This document shows positions 8,952-16,490 of a DNA stretch of 64,000 bases, piece by piece. The number at the start of each line of letters is the position of its first letter. Position 1 is the first letter of the stretch. The notes under the pieces are model-generated. The model saw only the letters and a program-made list of their open reading frames with translations. It did no database searches and was not told the origin of the DNA. This DNA comes from Aliikangiella sp. G2MR2-5 (lineage in GTDB: Bacteria > Pseudomonadota > Gammaproteobacteria > Enterobacterales > Kangiellaceae), in contig NZ_JADPQF010000002.1 of the NCBI RefSeq assembly GCF_015687155.1, positions 62,001 through 126,000 of the forward strand. The letters are read 5' to 3'. The position numbers were made by a program, and so were the translations under genes.

Positions 8952-9896
8952 CTAGTGAGCTTCAAAACGCTGTGCCAGCAGGTAATCCAGGCCACCTCTC
9001 ACAGCAGCTACCTGGGCGAGAATACACTCTTCACCATCAACTCTGTCGCTATCAGGATAAACTTCAGTAGTCGTGCAGTACTCTCGATTGGTGAATCCGG
9101 CACAAAGCCCTAACTCTCGAGTTGCATAGTTGATCACCCCAAATTGCGTTATCGTTTCGCCAATTAGCTGATTACTTTCGTCAGCCTCGGCAATGTGAGT
9201 GACCCTTTTAACAGAATCAATGATCGCTTTTTGAAAACCATCGTACGGCTTCTCTGAATCTCCTACCGCATAAAACCCGTCAGGAATATTCCAGTTTTTC
9301 TGCTCAATACCATCTCTTGAAGCCAAAGCAGGACGAAAAATAGTATTATCGGTGTCAGTAGTTTCATGCAAATCAAAATGAGCCAGAATATTCAGGTTCA
9401 TCTTTTTGATTGCATTCATCAAAAGTGCCGACTCCTGTGCCGGGCTGTTTTCTCTAAAAGAACGATTAGGGTCCACCGCACCGGGATTCCAACGATTGAT
9501 GGTTTCGTATCCCCAAGGACTAACGCAGGGCGCAATTACAAAATTAAAATCTTCTTTATAATCGTGGGCAACATCTACTGCAAAGCGAATAGCGCCATGA
9601 ACACCGCTGGTTTCATAGCCATGAACGCCACCGGTAATCAATATCACCTCTTTATCTGCTTGCCAATCCTTTGATTTGATAAGAAATACGGGATATTTTT
9701 GCGGGTCATAATCAAGCGCGCCATAATTTTCCAACACAAGGTGAGCAGGCAATTGCATCAACTGACTAACCACTTCCTCATGATAACTACGCTTAACTGA
9801 TTGCATCTCAAGCCACAAGGTTCTCTCCCGGCTCTGCCATGGCGAGTTGAAAGTATCGAAATCACTTCCACTATCAAACAAAAACACTTCTTTCAT
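8952..9896 (-). CDS. M14-family zinc metallopeptidase
   Basis: A 314-residue cytoplasmic-looking protein of the M14/AstE-like carboxypeptidase clan. The zinc ligands appear as GGVHGYETSG (His92, Glu95) and HFDLHE (third ligand His173 or His177), and the DPNRSF segment (142-147) is the usual substrate-binding arginine loop. Members remove C-terminal amino acids or acyl groups from small peptides and amino acids. No signal peptide is present, which argues for intracellular peptide turnover. A second AstE-like gene of the same clan lies at 35.8-36.8 kb. Confidence 0.82.
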   Translation of the reverse strand: MKEVFLFDSGSDFDTFNSPWQSRERTLWLEMQSVKRSYHEEVVSQLMQLPAHLVLENYGALDYDPQKYPVFLIKSKDWQADKEVILITGGVHGYETSGVHGAIRFAVDVAHDYKEDFNFVIAPCVSPWGYETINRWNPGAVDPNRSFRENSPAQESALLMNAIKKMNLNILAHFDLHETTDTDNTIFRPALASRDGIEQKNWNIPDGFYAVGDSEKPYDGFQKAIIDSVKRVTHIAEADESNQLIGETITQFGVINYATRELGLCAGFTNREYCTTTEVYPDSDRVDGEECILAQVAAVRGGLDYLLAQRFEAH

Positions 9897-10155
9897 GTCA
9901 TCTCGCTTTATTTGCCGGCAAGGCTGTTTGCACCTCGCACGGTATTATCAATACCAGGGTTGAAAAGACATCATAAACATAAATACTCGCTGGTTAAAAG
10001 CACTGAAGCTCGGAAATTCACAAATCAGGAGATTTATTCCAATAACAATTTTAAAAACACTCTGTCAGTCAAATAATAAAAACCACACGATTCATCCAAA
10101 ATTCAGTTTTCTCTTTGTAAAATTGAATATTCGTTAGACTTGCTCAGGAGGAGCC

Positions 10156-10722
10156 ATGAATTTTGCACTACGACCACCGTGGCTGCTTCTGTTGTTGTTC
10201 ACCGCATCCTGTAGCCACCATCCACCACGAGAGCTTAAACCTGAAGATAGTGACAGGGCTGCTCGAATAGCTCGCATCAGACAGGCCTTAAGCAACCAGC
10301 CTTCTAGACCAAGTAAAATGGTTAAAGCCACTAAAGGAGTTTCCCAAAAGCAGCAGTCAGTTAAACAGCGTTTACTCCGACAGTATAGCCAATGGCAGGG
10401 AACACCATATCGTCTTGGAGGTTCCTCAAAAAAGGGAATTGACTGCTCCGCTTTTGTTCAAATTGTTATGCAGAAGGGGCTTTCTACACATCTCCCTAGG
10501 ACGACTATCGCCCAATCTCGCTTCGGTCGCCTGATTTCGCACGCCGAACTAAGCACAGGTGATTTAGTCTTTTTTAAAACAACCCACAGAGTCAGGCACG
10601 TCGGAATCTACCTCGGCGAACAGAAGTTCATGCATGCATCTACCAGTAGTGGCGTTATGATCTCAAGAATGGACGACATTTACTGGCGCCAAAGATACTG
10701 GATGTCTCGAAGAATACTTTAG
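10156..10722 (+). CDS. NlpC/P60 murein endopeptidase lipoprotein (MepS-like)
   Basis: A 188-residue lipoprotein. A short signal peptide ends in the lipobox FTASC (lipidated Cys19), followed by a basic linker and the NlpC/P60 domain (residues 70-188). The catalytic Cys97 is in DCSAF, His148 in HVGIYLG, and a third polar residue His160 in MHAS. Related enzymes (Spr/MepS, NlpC) cut stem peptides or cross-links of peptidoglycan during wall growth. AGGAGGAG precedes the ATG, giving strong initiation. It is followed by trmJ on the same strand with a 128-nt gap. Confidence 0.9.
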   Translation: MNFALRPPWLLLLLFTASCSHHPPRELKPEDSDRAARIARIRQALSNQPSRPSKMVKATKGVSQKQQSVKQRLLRQYSQWQGTPYRLGGSSKKGIDCSAFVQIVMQKGLSTHLPRTTIAQSRFGRLISHAELSTGDLVFFKTTHRVRHVGIYLGEQKFMHASTSSGVMISRMDDIYWRQRYWMSRRIL

Positions 10723-10850
10723 TTCGTCTCTGTAGCCGAAATGTTGGATCGACAATAGTCTATTAAACGCTATCAAATCAGCTTGTGATAAAATAGAGCT
10801 TATTGCCTCAATTTTAATGTGCGAACAGAATATCCAGAGCTCTTCCAACC

Positions 10851-11639
10851 ATGACAAAATCAACCCCTTCCCTACTTTCAAACATCCGTATTGTTCTGGT
10901 CAATAGTTACCACCCAGGTAACATTGGGGCTGCAGCAAGGGCCATGAAAACGATGGGACTTTCCGAGCTATATCTGGTATCACCAGAAAAATATCCTCAC
11001 CCGGAAGCTAGCAGCCGAGCGGCAGGGGCTAAAAATTTGCTGGAAAGCGCTGTAGTGGTCGCTACCTTTGAAGAAGCAATAGCCGACTGCACTCAAGTGT
11101 TCGCTACTACCGCCAGACAAGAACATAGCTACTCTCGTCCGCAAAGTTCAGCGCGAGAGGTCGCCAAATGGATAGAGTTGCACCCTCAGGAAAAAGTCGC
11201 GATTGTTTTCGGCCGCGAGCGCGACGGCTTATCCAGCGATGAGCTTGGTCTTTGCCAGCATTTCCTGTACATCGCAGGAAATCCCTCCTATTCAGTTTTA
11301 AACATGGGGGCAGCGGTACAAATCGTATGCTACGAACTCTTTAACAACCTCTTTAGATTTTCGGATAACGAAGAAACAGATTCTCGCTTTAGTCAATCAG
11401 GTTCAACAGCCACAAATCCGGAACCACTGCTGGCAAAACAGAAAGACCTGGAATATTTCTATGCTGATCTTGAGTCACGCCTGGAAAGAAGTGGATATAT
11501 ACGTCCCAATCAGCCAACTGACACAATCAAAAGACTGAGGGCGCTGTTCGACAAGGCTGAAATGACCGCCCAGGAAGTCGCCATGCTGCGAGGAGTAGTA
11601 AAATCTCTCTCACGAATTCACGAAAATAATGGAGATTAA
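10851..11639 (+). CDS. trmJ: tRNA (cytidine/uridine-2'-O-)-methyltransferase TrmJ
   Basis: A 262-residue SPOUT methyltransferase. It opens with IRIVLVNSYHPGNIGAAARAMKTMG and has the motif-2 IVFGRERDGLS and motif-3 YSVLNMGAAVQI that form the knotted AdoMet site. The C-terminal ~80 residues are the TrmJ-specific helical extension. TrmJ 2'-O-methylates position 32 of several tRNAs, using AdoMet, in the cytoplasm. Length matches the family. No clear Shine-Dalgarno sequence precedes the ATG. Confidence 0.92.
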   Translation: MTKSTPSLLSNIRIVLVNSYHPGNIGAAARAMKTMGLSELYLVSPEKYPHPEASSRAAGAKNLLESAVVVATFEEAIADCTQVFATTARQEHSYSRPQSSAREVAKWIELHPQEKVAIVFGRERDGLSSDELGLCQHFLYIAGNPSYSVLNMGAAVQIVCYELFNNLFRFSDNEETDSRFSQSGSTATNPEPLLAKQKDLEYFYADLESRLERSGYIRPNQPTDTIKRLRALFDKAEMTAQEVAMLRGVVKSLSRIHENNGD

Positions 11640-11783
11640 GCCACCACAAATTCGATGTTCGACGAGAATTTATCATGAAGCATGCACTTTTCTCGTCTTG
11701 AAGCTCATGCTATTCTGCCCTCGAAAGAATACTCACAACAATAATCAATATAGTCGCGAACGAGCACAATTAAGGGTTAAATC

Positions 11784-12413
11784 ATGAGAAAATGCATCGG
11801 ATGCAAAAGAGAGCTGGCAAAAAAACAGAGTGAATGTCCTTTTTGCGGCGCCTCTCAAAGCCGAATCAAGCACCATGCATTGAGTATTACCTTTTTCGTG
11901 CTGGTAGTAGCGGGCGCAGCAGCGGCCAGCAATTATCTGGCTCAGCAACTGTCTCAACGAGCTGTTGTTGAAGCAACTACCGAAGTCGAACAAAAACTTA
12001 ACAGTGCACAGGAAAAGGTAAAAGAACTAGAGCAAAAACTATTGCAGGCTAACCAACAAATTAGTTCATTCCAGGAACAAATCAGCGATGCAAAAGCGGC
12101 TCAATCAAGCGGCGCAGAAGAAGCACAGAAACAGCTTAAAGAATTAAAGAAGCTGCTGGCAGATAACGAAGAAGAGTTAAAAAAACAACAAGGGCGTGCA
12201 GGATGGCTGGGACGTGAGAACAACCGACTAAAAAATGAAGCCAGCGATCTAAAACAACAAGTTGCAGAACTTCGTCAACAGCTCGAAGACCGAACCAGTC
12301 AAACTCAAAACCCCCCGTTATCCACAAGTTTAGCGAATACTCCCGCGATAGACACCAATAATGAGCAGAGCCCACCAGCAAATAATAATGACGGTGATGG
12401 AAATAACGGCTAA
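11784..12413 (+). CDS. Zinc-ribbon / single-TM / coiled-coil protein of unknown function
   Basis: A 209-residue protein with three clear parts. Residues 1-25 form a zinc ribbon with two CxxC pairs (MRKCIGCKRE, ECPFCGAS). One transmembrane helix follows at about 32-50. Residues 60-180 form a long coiled coil rich in Q, K and E, ending in a low-complexity N/D/G tail. The ribbon would lie in the cytoplasm and the coiled coil in the periplasm. I recognise no named family. It lies downstream of trmJ with a 144-nt gap and may be transcribed separately. Confidence 0.75.
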   Translation: MRKCIGCKRELAKKQSECPFCGASQSRIKHHALSITFFVLVVAGAAAASNYLAQQLSQRAVVEATTEVEQKLNSAQEKVKELEQKLLQANQQISSFQEQISDAKAAQSSGAEEAQKQLKELKKLLADNEEELKKQQGRAGWLGRENNRLKNEASDLKQQVAELRQQLEDRTSQTQNPPLSTSLANTPAIDTNNEQSPPANNNDGDGNNG

Positions 12414-12593
12414 ACGCTGGAAGCTCCAGTAGGTGCTTCTTTCAATAGGCGCTCAGGCCCTCAATAGACGCTCGCGGAATCGAAGAGCAATTTTTAATAA
12501 CATTTTTAAATATATCACCGGTCACTTTTTTTTATTGAATCTCATTTCAATAATTCAACTAAACTGATAGTTAATTCCATACAATTCAAAAGG

Positions 12594-14537
12594 ATGGGTG
12601 CCGTGCTTTTTGGCCAGATTACTATCAGAAAATTATTGATCGGGGTTGCCACACTTGCTTTGGTAATTACCGCACTAGTTTCATCTCTGGTAAACAACCA
12701 GCAGTTTTCTTCTCTATTTTCCGAACTCAGTGAAAAAGAATACTTTCCCAACATACTGGAAAAGCTCGAAGCCAAAATTCGTGCAGAGTTGAATGTGCCT
12801 ATCGCCCTATCGAAGGGAATGGCACAAAACCATTTTTTAACCGAGTGGGTGGGTAAAGGAGAGCCGGAGTCTCAGCTTGCTCCGATTCAGGCCTATTTTT
12901 CACAGATGAAAAGTCGAAACAACGCCGCTGCGGTCTATTGGGTTTCAAATCAAACCATGAAGTACTACACCGAATCCGGTATCACTAAAACCCTTTCTCG
13001 TACTTCAGAAAGAGACCAATGGTTTTTTAGCTTCCTCAATTCAGGCAAAGCATTTGAAGTGGCTATTGATGTCGATGAAAACTCAAACAGATTAACCGCT
13101 TTCATCAATGTGAGAGTAGAAAGAAACGGACAGGTTGTAGGTGTTACCGGACTAGGATATGACGTGTCGGTCATCAGTGAAATTGTCACTAGCAATCGGG
13201 TTGGTCAGGAAGGTTATGCTTTTTTGGTCTCCAATGATGGACTGATTACTGCGCACAAAAATAGGAGTTTGCTGGAGAAAAAACTTTCCGAGCTCAGCCA
13301 ATATCCAGACTTTTCAAGCTTACTTAGCGGCTCTCAAACAACGTCTATAATGACTTTTGAAAGAGATGGTCAAAGTTTTTACGCTGCCAGTTATCCGCTA
13401 AAAGATCTGGACTGGCACCTACTCATAGAACAACCGCTTTCTGAAATTACCGGCCCGGTCAAAAGCTCGATTTATTTCACAATTCTCCTTAACGTCATTA
13501 TTGCTTTAATTTCTCTGGTAATACTTTATGTGGTAATCGGAAAGGTCACCAACGCCATCAATGATGTGAGTGAGCGCCTGATACAAATGTCGGGAAAAGG
13601 TGGCGACTTGCGGCAAAAGCTAAACGAAGAGCGTCAAGATGAACTCGGAGAGCTGGCAAAGGGATTTAATGCAATTATTGGAAAAGTAGGAAGACTGGTC
13701 GCCGAAATAAAGCAGGCACAGGAACAGCTGTCTACCAGCATACGAGGTCTGGTTCAGTCATCGGAACAAACCGTTGGTTTTGCTTCTATGCAACGAGAAC
13801 ATACCGATCAGGTTGCAACCGCAATCACTGAAATGGGACAAACCATTAGCGAGGTCTCGTCTGTTGCCCAGTCGACCGCGACAGAAACCGAAGAAGCAGT
13901 CAAAGAGTCGATCCATACTTCCCAACAAGTCGCGCAAACAACGGAGATAATGGATGAGCTTTCTGTTTTAATGCAGGAAACAGAGTCTGTTATCAACGAT
14001 CTAAACAGTAAAACCGATTCGATCAACTCTGTAGTGGATGTTATCAGCAGCATTTCAGAGCAAACAAACTTACTCGCACTCAATGCAGCGATTGAGGCAG
14101 CCAGGGCCGGTGAACAAGGCCGGGGATTTGCCGTAGTAGCTGATGAAGTCAGAAGCCTTGCGAGTAAAACCAAAGAATCCACTGAAGAAATTCGCGTTCA
14201 GATAGAGCAGTTACAACAGTCTGCCACCAAATCGCGATCATCTGTAGCCAAAGCAACAGAGTCAAGCGCCGGAGTCGCGCAAGCAGCCGAGGAGGCCTCA
14301 AAAGCTTTAATGGCAATAAAGGAAAAGTTTGCCAATATCCAGAATCGTAACTTCCAGACAGCAACATCAACCGAAGAGCAGGCTCAGGTAATTAATCATA
14401 TCAATGAGTCAGCGGTAAAAATTTCTGACTTAGCCAATGAGCTGCATCAGGTCTCCGAGCAAGATAAAAAAGAAATTGAAAACCTGAAGTCCTTGTCGGA
14501 TATGATGTCGCAGTTGGTTGGACAGTTTAAACTCTAG
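12594..14537 (+). CDS. Methyl-accepting chemotaxis protein with periplasmic Cache sensor
   Basis: A 647-residue chemoreceptor. An N-terminal transmembrane helix (~10-28) and a second one (~298-320) bracket a ~270-residue periplasmic dCache-like domain ([11 protein letters not shown]..., ...[21 protein letters not shown]). A HAMP linker and the long cytoplasmic signalling helix follow; the hairpin tip is [32 protein letters not shown], shown here only as a landmark for CheA/CheW docking. The ligand is unknown. The AAAAGG directly abuts the ATG at 12594, so initiation may really use the in-frame GTG at 12603. No other chemotaxis genes are nearby. Confidence 0.92.
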   Translation: MGAVLFGQITIRKLLIGVATLALVITALVSSLVNNQQFSSLFSELSEKEYFPNILEKLEAKIRAELNVPIALSKGMAQNHFLTEWVGKGEPESQLAPIQAYFSQMKSRNNAAAVYWVSNQTMKYYTESGITKTLSRTSERDQWFFSFLNSGKAFEVAIDVDENSNRLTAFINVRVERNGQVVGVTGLGYDVSVISEIVTSNRVGQEGYAFLVSNDGLITAHKNRSLLEKKLSELSQYPDFSSLLSGSQTTSIMTFERDGQSFYAASYPLKDLDWHLLIEQPLSEITGPVKSSIYFTILLNVIIALISLVILYVVIGKVTNAINDVSERLIQMSGKGGDLRQKLNEERQDELGELAKGFNAIIGKVGRLVAEIKQAQEQLSTSIRGLVQSSEQTVGFASMQREHTDQVATAITEMGQTISEVSSVAQSTATETEEAVKESIHTSQQVAQTTEIMDELSVLMQETESVINDLNSKTDSINSVVDVISSISEQTNLLALNAAIEAARAGEQGRGFAVVADEVRSLASKTKESTEEIRVQIEQLQQSATKSRSSVAKATESSAGVAQAAEEASKALMAIKEKFANIQNRNFQTATSTEEQAQVINHINESAVKISDLANELHQVSEQDKKEIENLKSLSDMMSQLVGQFKL

Positions 14538-14941
14538 CGGCTAATTCATTTTTTAACATGGATGATTTTGACTAGCCTGGATTAGTCCGGGCATGATTTT
14601 GACTTTGCCGGTTTGTTAATTTCAGGCGAAACCAACATCGGCTGATATCTTAGAGCGTAAAATTCATGTAAACCGAAAAATCAAAGGTTTCCTCTTTAAA
14701 AGTAACCAGGACTTTCCTAGTGATAATGCTCTTACTACGCTTCAAAACCTAATTATCTATTTGATTTTAATGGGTATTCTACTTTTGAAATGTGTATTTA
14801 TCGTCAGTAAATCACGATATTAACAAGACTTTACTTTATCTTTATCGTTTAACCGGCTGTTTTTAATATAAAAAGCACTTTTGGTATCTTAGAGATTTTC
14901 GTATTATCGTGATTTAGTGAAGATAATAATCTGTTAATACT
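14538..14941. other. Non-coding stretch upstream of the cassette-like ORFs
   Basis: About 400 AT-rich bases without an ORF. The left end carries a 12-bp direct repeat ATGATTTTGACT at 14562-14573 and 14593-14604. The right end (14818-14939) carries an inverted pair TATTAACA/TGTTAATA that abuts the first cassette-like ORF and is listed separately. The boundary of the accessory patch is probably here. Confidence 0.5.
14818..14939 (+). repeat. Candidate degenerate attC-like element with inverted ends
   Basis: The ends TATTAACA (14818-14825) and TGTTAATA (14932-14939) are perfect 8-bp inverted repeats 122 bp apart. The left end is identical to the left end of the clear attC-like site at 15437, and the right end abuts the start codon of the first cassette ORF (14942). 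The right end departs from the attC core GTTRRRY at one base, and inner pairing is poor, so this may be a decayed site or coincidence. Confidence 0.35.
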
Positions 14942-15442
14942 ATGAAGCTATCAATAATCAAATATGCATTTTTTTCGTTCTTGTTATCGTCGAGCTGTTT
15001 CGCAAGTCAAGACATCGTCTATTTTTGGAATAATGTTTCTTTTGAGACTGACCAAGGAAAGGTATTTATTGAAGTAAATAGAGAAACTGGGAAGCTGGAG
15101 ACTTTGAGGCTTACTATTGATGGAAAAGATATTCTTGTAGATAAGAAACACTTTGAAGGAATATCTTCTATCCAATTGAACACAGTCAAATTTACAGGAG
15201 GGTGTTCGTTCAATCCTGTAAAGTGTTATAAATTTATAAGCTTTAATTATTTAGAAGAAGTTGATTTTGATGTGTACCCAGATTGGTATCAAGACCCTAA
15301 AGTGACTTACACATTTAGCGAAGGAAAATATCTGGACCGTATGCAACGAGTTCAGAAGTCCGAAAAATACTGGGAACTAATAACCACGAATAAAGATGGC
15401 AAGGTTCAAGTTGGCAAAGAAGAAGTCTTTGGAACGTATTAA
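14942..15442 (+). CDS. Cassette-like exported protein 1, unknown function
   Basis: A 166-residue protein with a signal peptide (MKLSIIKYAFFSFLLSSSCFAS) and a beta-rich mature part (YFWNNVSFETDQGKVFIEVNR...). Two cysteines lie 6 residues apart in GGCSFNPVKCY and could form a disulfide. I recognise no family. No ribosome-binding site precedes the ATG, as is common for integron cassettes. The stop codon TAA (15440-15442) lies inside the left core of an attC-like site, another cassette hallmark. Base composition is more AT-rich than the flanking genes. Confidence 0.6.
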   Translation: MKLSIIKYAFFSFLLSSSCFASQDIVYFWNNVSFETDQGKVFIEVNRETGKLETLRLTIDGKDILVDKKHFEGISSIQLNTVKFTGGCSFNPVKCYKFISFNYLEEVDFDVYPDWYQDPKVTYTFSEGKYLDRMQRVQKSEKYWELITTNKDGKVQVGKEEVFGTY

Positions 15443-15493
15443 CAAGAACAGGCAAGTGAAGCTTACGACGCTCACCTGCTGTGAGCGTTAAAT
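15437..15493 (+). other. Integron attC-like recombination site
   Basis: 57 bp, the length of minimal attC sites. The left arm is TATTAAC plus AAGA plus ACAGGCAAGTGA; the right arm is TCACCTGCTGT plus GAGC plus GTTAAAT. The outer boxes pair (TATT-AAC with GTT-AAATA), the inner boxes pair (ACAG...GTGA with TCAC...CTGT, one extrahelical base), and the 4-nt spacers between them do not pair. This is the expected folded-attC architecture. The right core GTTAAAT fits GTTRRRY exactly and is preceded by GC, as in classical sites. The next ORF starts 5 nt later. Confidence 0.75.
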
Positions 15494-15497
15494 ACAC

Positions 15498-15953
15498 ATG
15501 AGATACATCACACTATTAATTGTTCTTTTTTCTTTTTATGCGATAGCTGAAGAAGAATGCGTATTTGATGAAAAATCACAAGAAGAATTTATTGGACAGT
15601 ATCTGAATACAAGTAGCAATGCAGAGAAGATTAAAGGGGAAAAAGGAGTTCGAATATTGAGAGGTGCCGAAACCATAGAATTTCATCGTGGAGGATGTGT
15701 TCATTTTGGCATCTCTATCAAATCAAAGATTCCTCGTAGATATAATGAAGAAGAGTTCTTTGGTAAAGTTATTACTTTGGTCACTGAGTTTGGAACTGAA
15801 CTGGTAAATATACAAGAGTTGAAAGCCGCACTTGCTTCAAGGAAGTGGGAAAAGTATGAAGATATGTATTTCGTGCAAGTCGAAAGTGTTTCGTCTTTTG
15901 AAATGAGCAAAGATAGTAAAGGCGAAGCAAATGTTAACTTCTATAATAATTAG
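15498..15953 (+). CDS. Cassette-like exported protein 2, unknown function
   Basis: A 151-residue protein with an N-terminal signal peptide (MRYITLLIVLFSFYAIAEEE). The mature part is charged, with two cysteines (residues ~21 and ~67) and alternating hydrophobic strands (GGCVHFGISIKSK, EKYEDMYFVQVESV). I recognise no family and see no similarity to the preceding cassette protein. It begins 5 nt after the attC-like core and lacks a ribosome-binding site. TAACAAG follows its stop by about 10 nt. Confidence 0.6.
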   Translation: MRYITLLIVLFSFYAIAEEECVFDEKSQEEFIGQYLNTSSNAEKIKGEKGVRILRGAETIEFHRGGCVHFGISIKSKIPRRYNEEEFFGKVITLVTEFGTELVNIQELKAALASRKWEKYEDMYFVQVESVSSFEMSKDSKGEANVNFYNN

Positions 15954-15962
15954 AAAAGCAAC

Positions 15963-15969
15963 TAACAAG
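15963..15969 (+). repeat. TAACAAG cassette-boundary heptamer (third copy)
   Basis: The same heptamer forms the left end of the attC-like site at 15440-15446 and also occurs at 14821-14827 and 16227-16233. All copies are in one orientation and each lies at an ORF boundary. Here no matching GTTRRRY right arm follows, so only half of an attC-like site can be seen. Confidence 0.4.
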
Positions 15970-15994
15970 CTGTTGGTATCCAGGAGAATTAGGC

Positions 15995-16213
15995 GTGATT
16001 ATCAAGTTTGATGTTTTTGGTAAACAAATGTCTGTCATAAAATCAGAACATGAATGGCAGCTGTTTAATGAGTCCGACACAGGTATTCGCTCACGTGTCT
16101 ATGATGTAATGATTCCTTCAGATATAGATGAAAGTAAATTAGAAAAATATTTAGATGATATTTATCATGAATACGCATCTGAAAAACACTCTAAAGTAAA
16201 AAGGCTAAAATAG
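15995..16213 (+). CDS. Small cytosolic cassette-like protein (resembles DUF7661)
   Basis: A 72-residue protein with a GTG start, supported by CAGGAG 8 nt upstream. It opens IIKFDVFGKQMSVIKSEHEWQLF and ends with IPSDIDESKLEKYLDDIYHEYAS, a layout I associate with the small DUF7661-type proteins seen in integron cassettes; this family call is from memory. There is no signal peptide. Its function is unknown. TAACAAG follows 14 nt after the stop. The preceding half-site and this ORF lie only 26 nt apart. Confidence 0.6.
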   Translation: MIIKFDVFGKQMSVIKSEHEWQLFNESDTGIRSRVYDVMIPSDIDESKLEKYLDDIYHEYASEKHSKVKRLK

Positions 16214-16490
16214 TTATATAGCCACATAACAAGTCTTGACAGAGTGGGAAGTTATATCAGATTTCAGTACGCGAAGATTTAGACGACAAAGAAGAAGCCT
16301 GTTATACAATATTATTTACAGACTCAGACTGAGCAAAAATTTCTCAAATTAGGTCGATACTTGGTTTAAAGTTTGTAAACTCCCCCTTCTCACTATTAGT
16401 CTAAGAAAAAACAAATCAGCTAGAATTACGGAAAGTGATGCTTAACGTCAGTTAAGATTTTCTCTATCCCTAAGACGATAACTAGCTCAA

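Noticed and set aside
15963-16257. Complete attC sites after the second and third cassette-like ORFs
   Set aside because: TAACAAG is present in both places, but no correctly spaced GTTRRRY arm with paired inner boxes could be found, so only half-sites are claimed.
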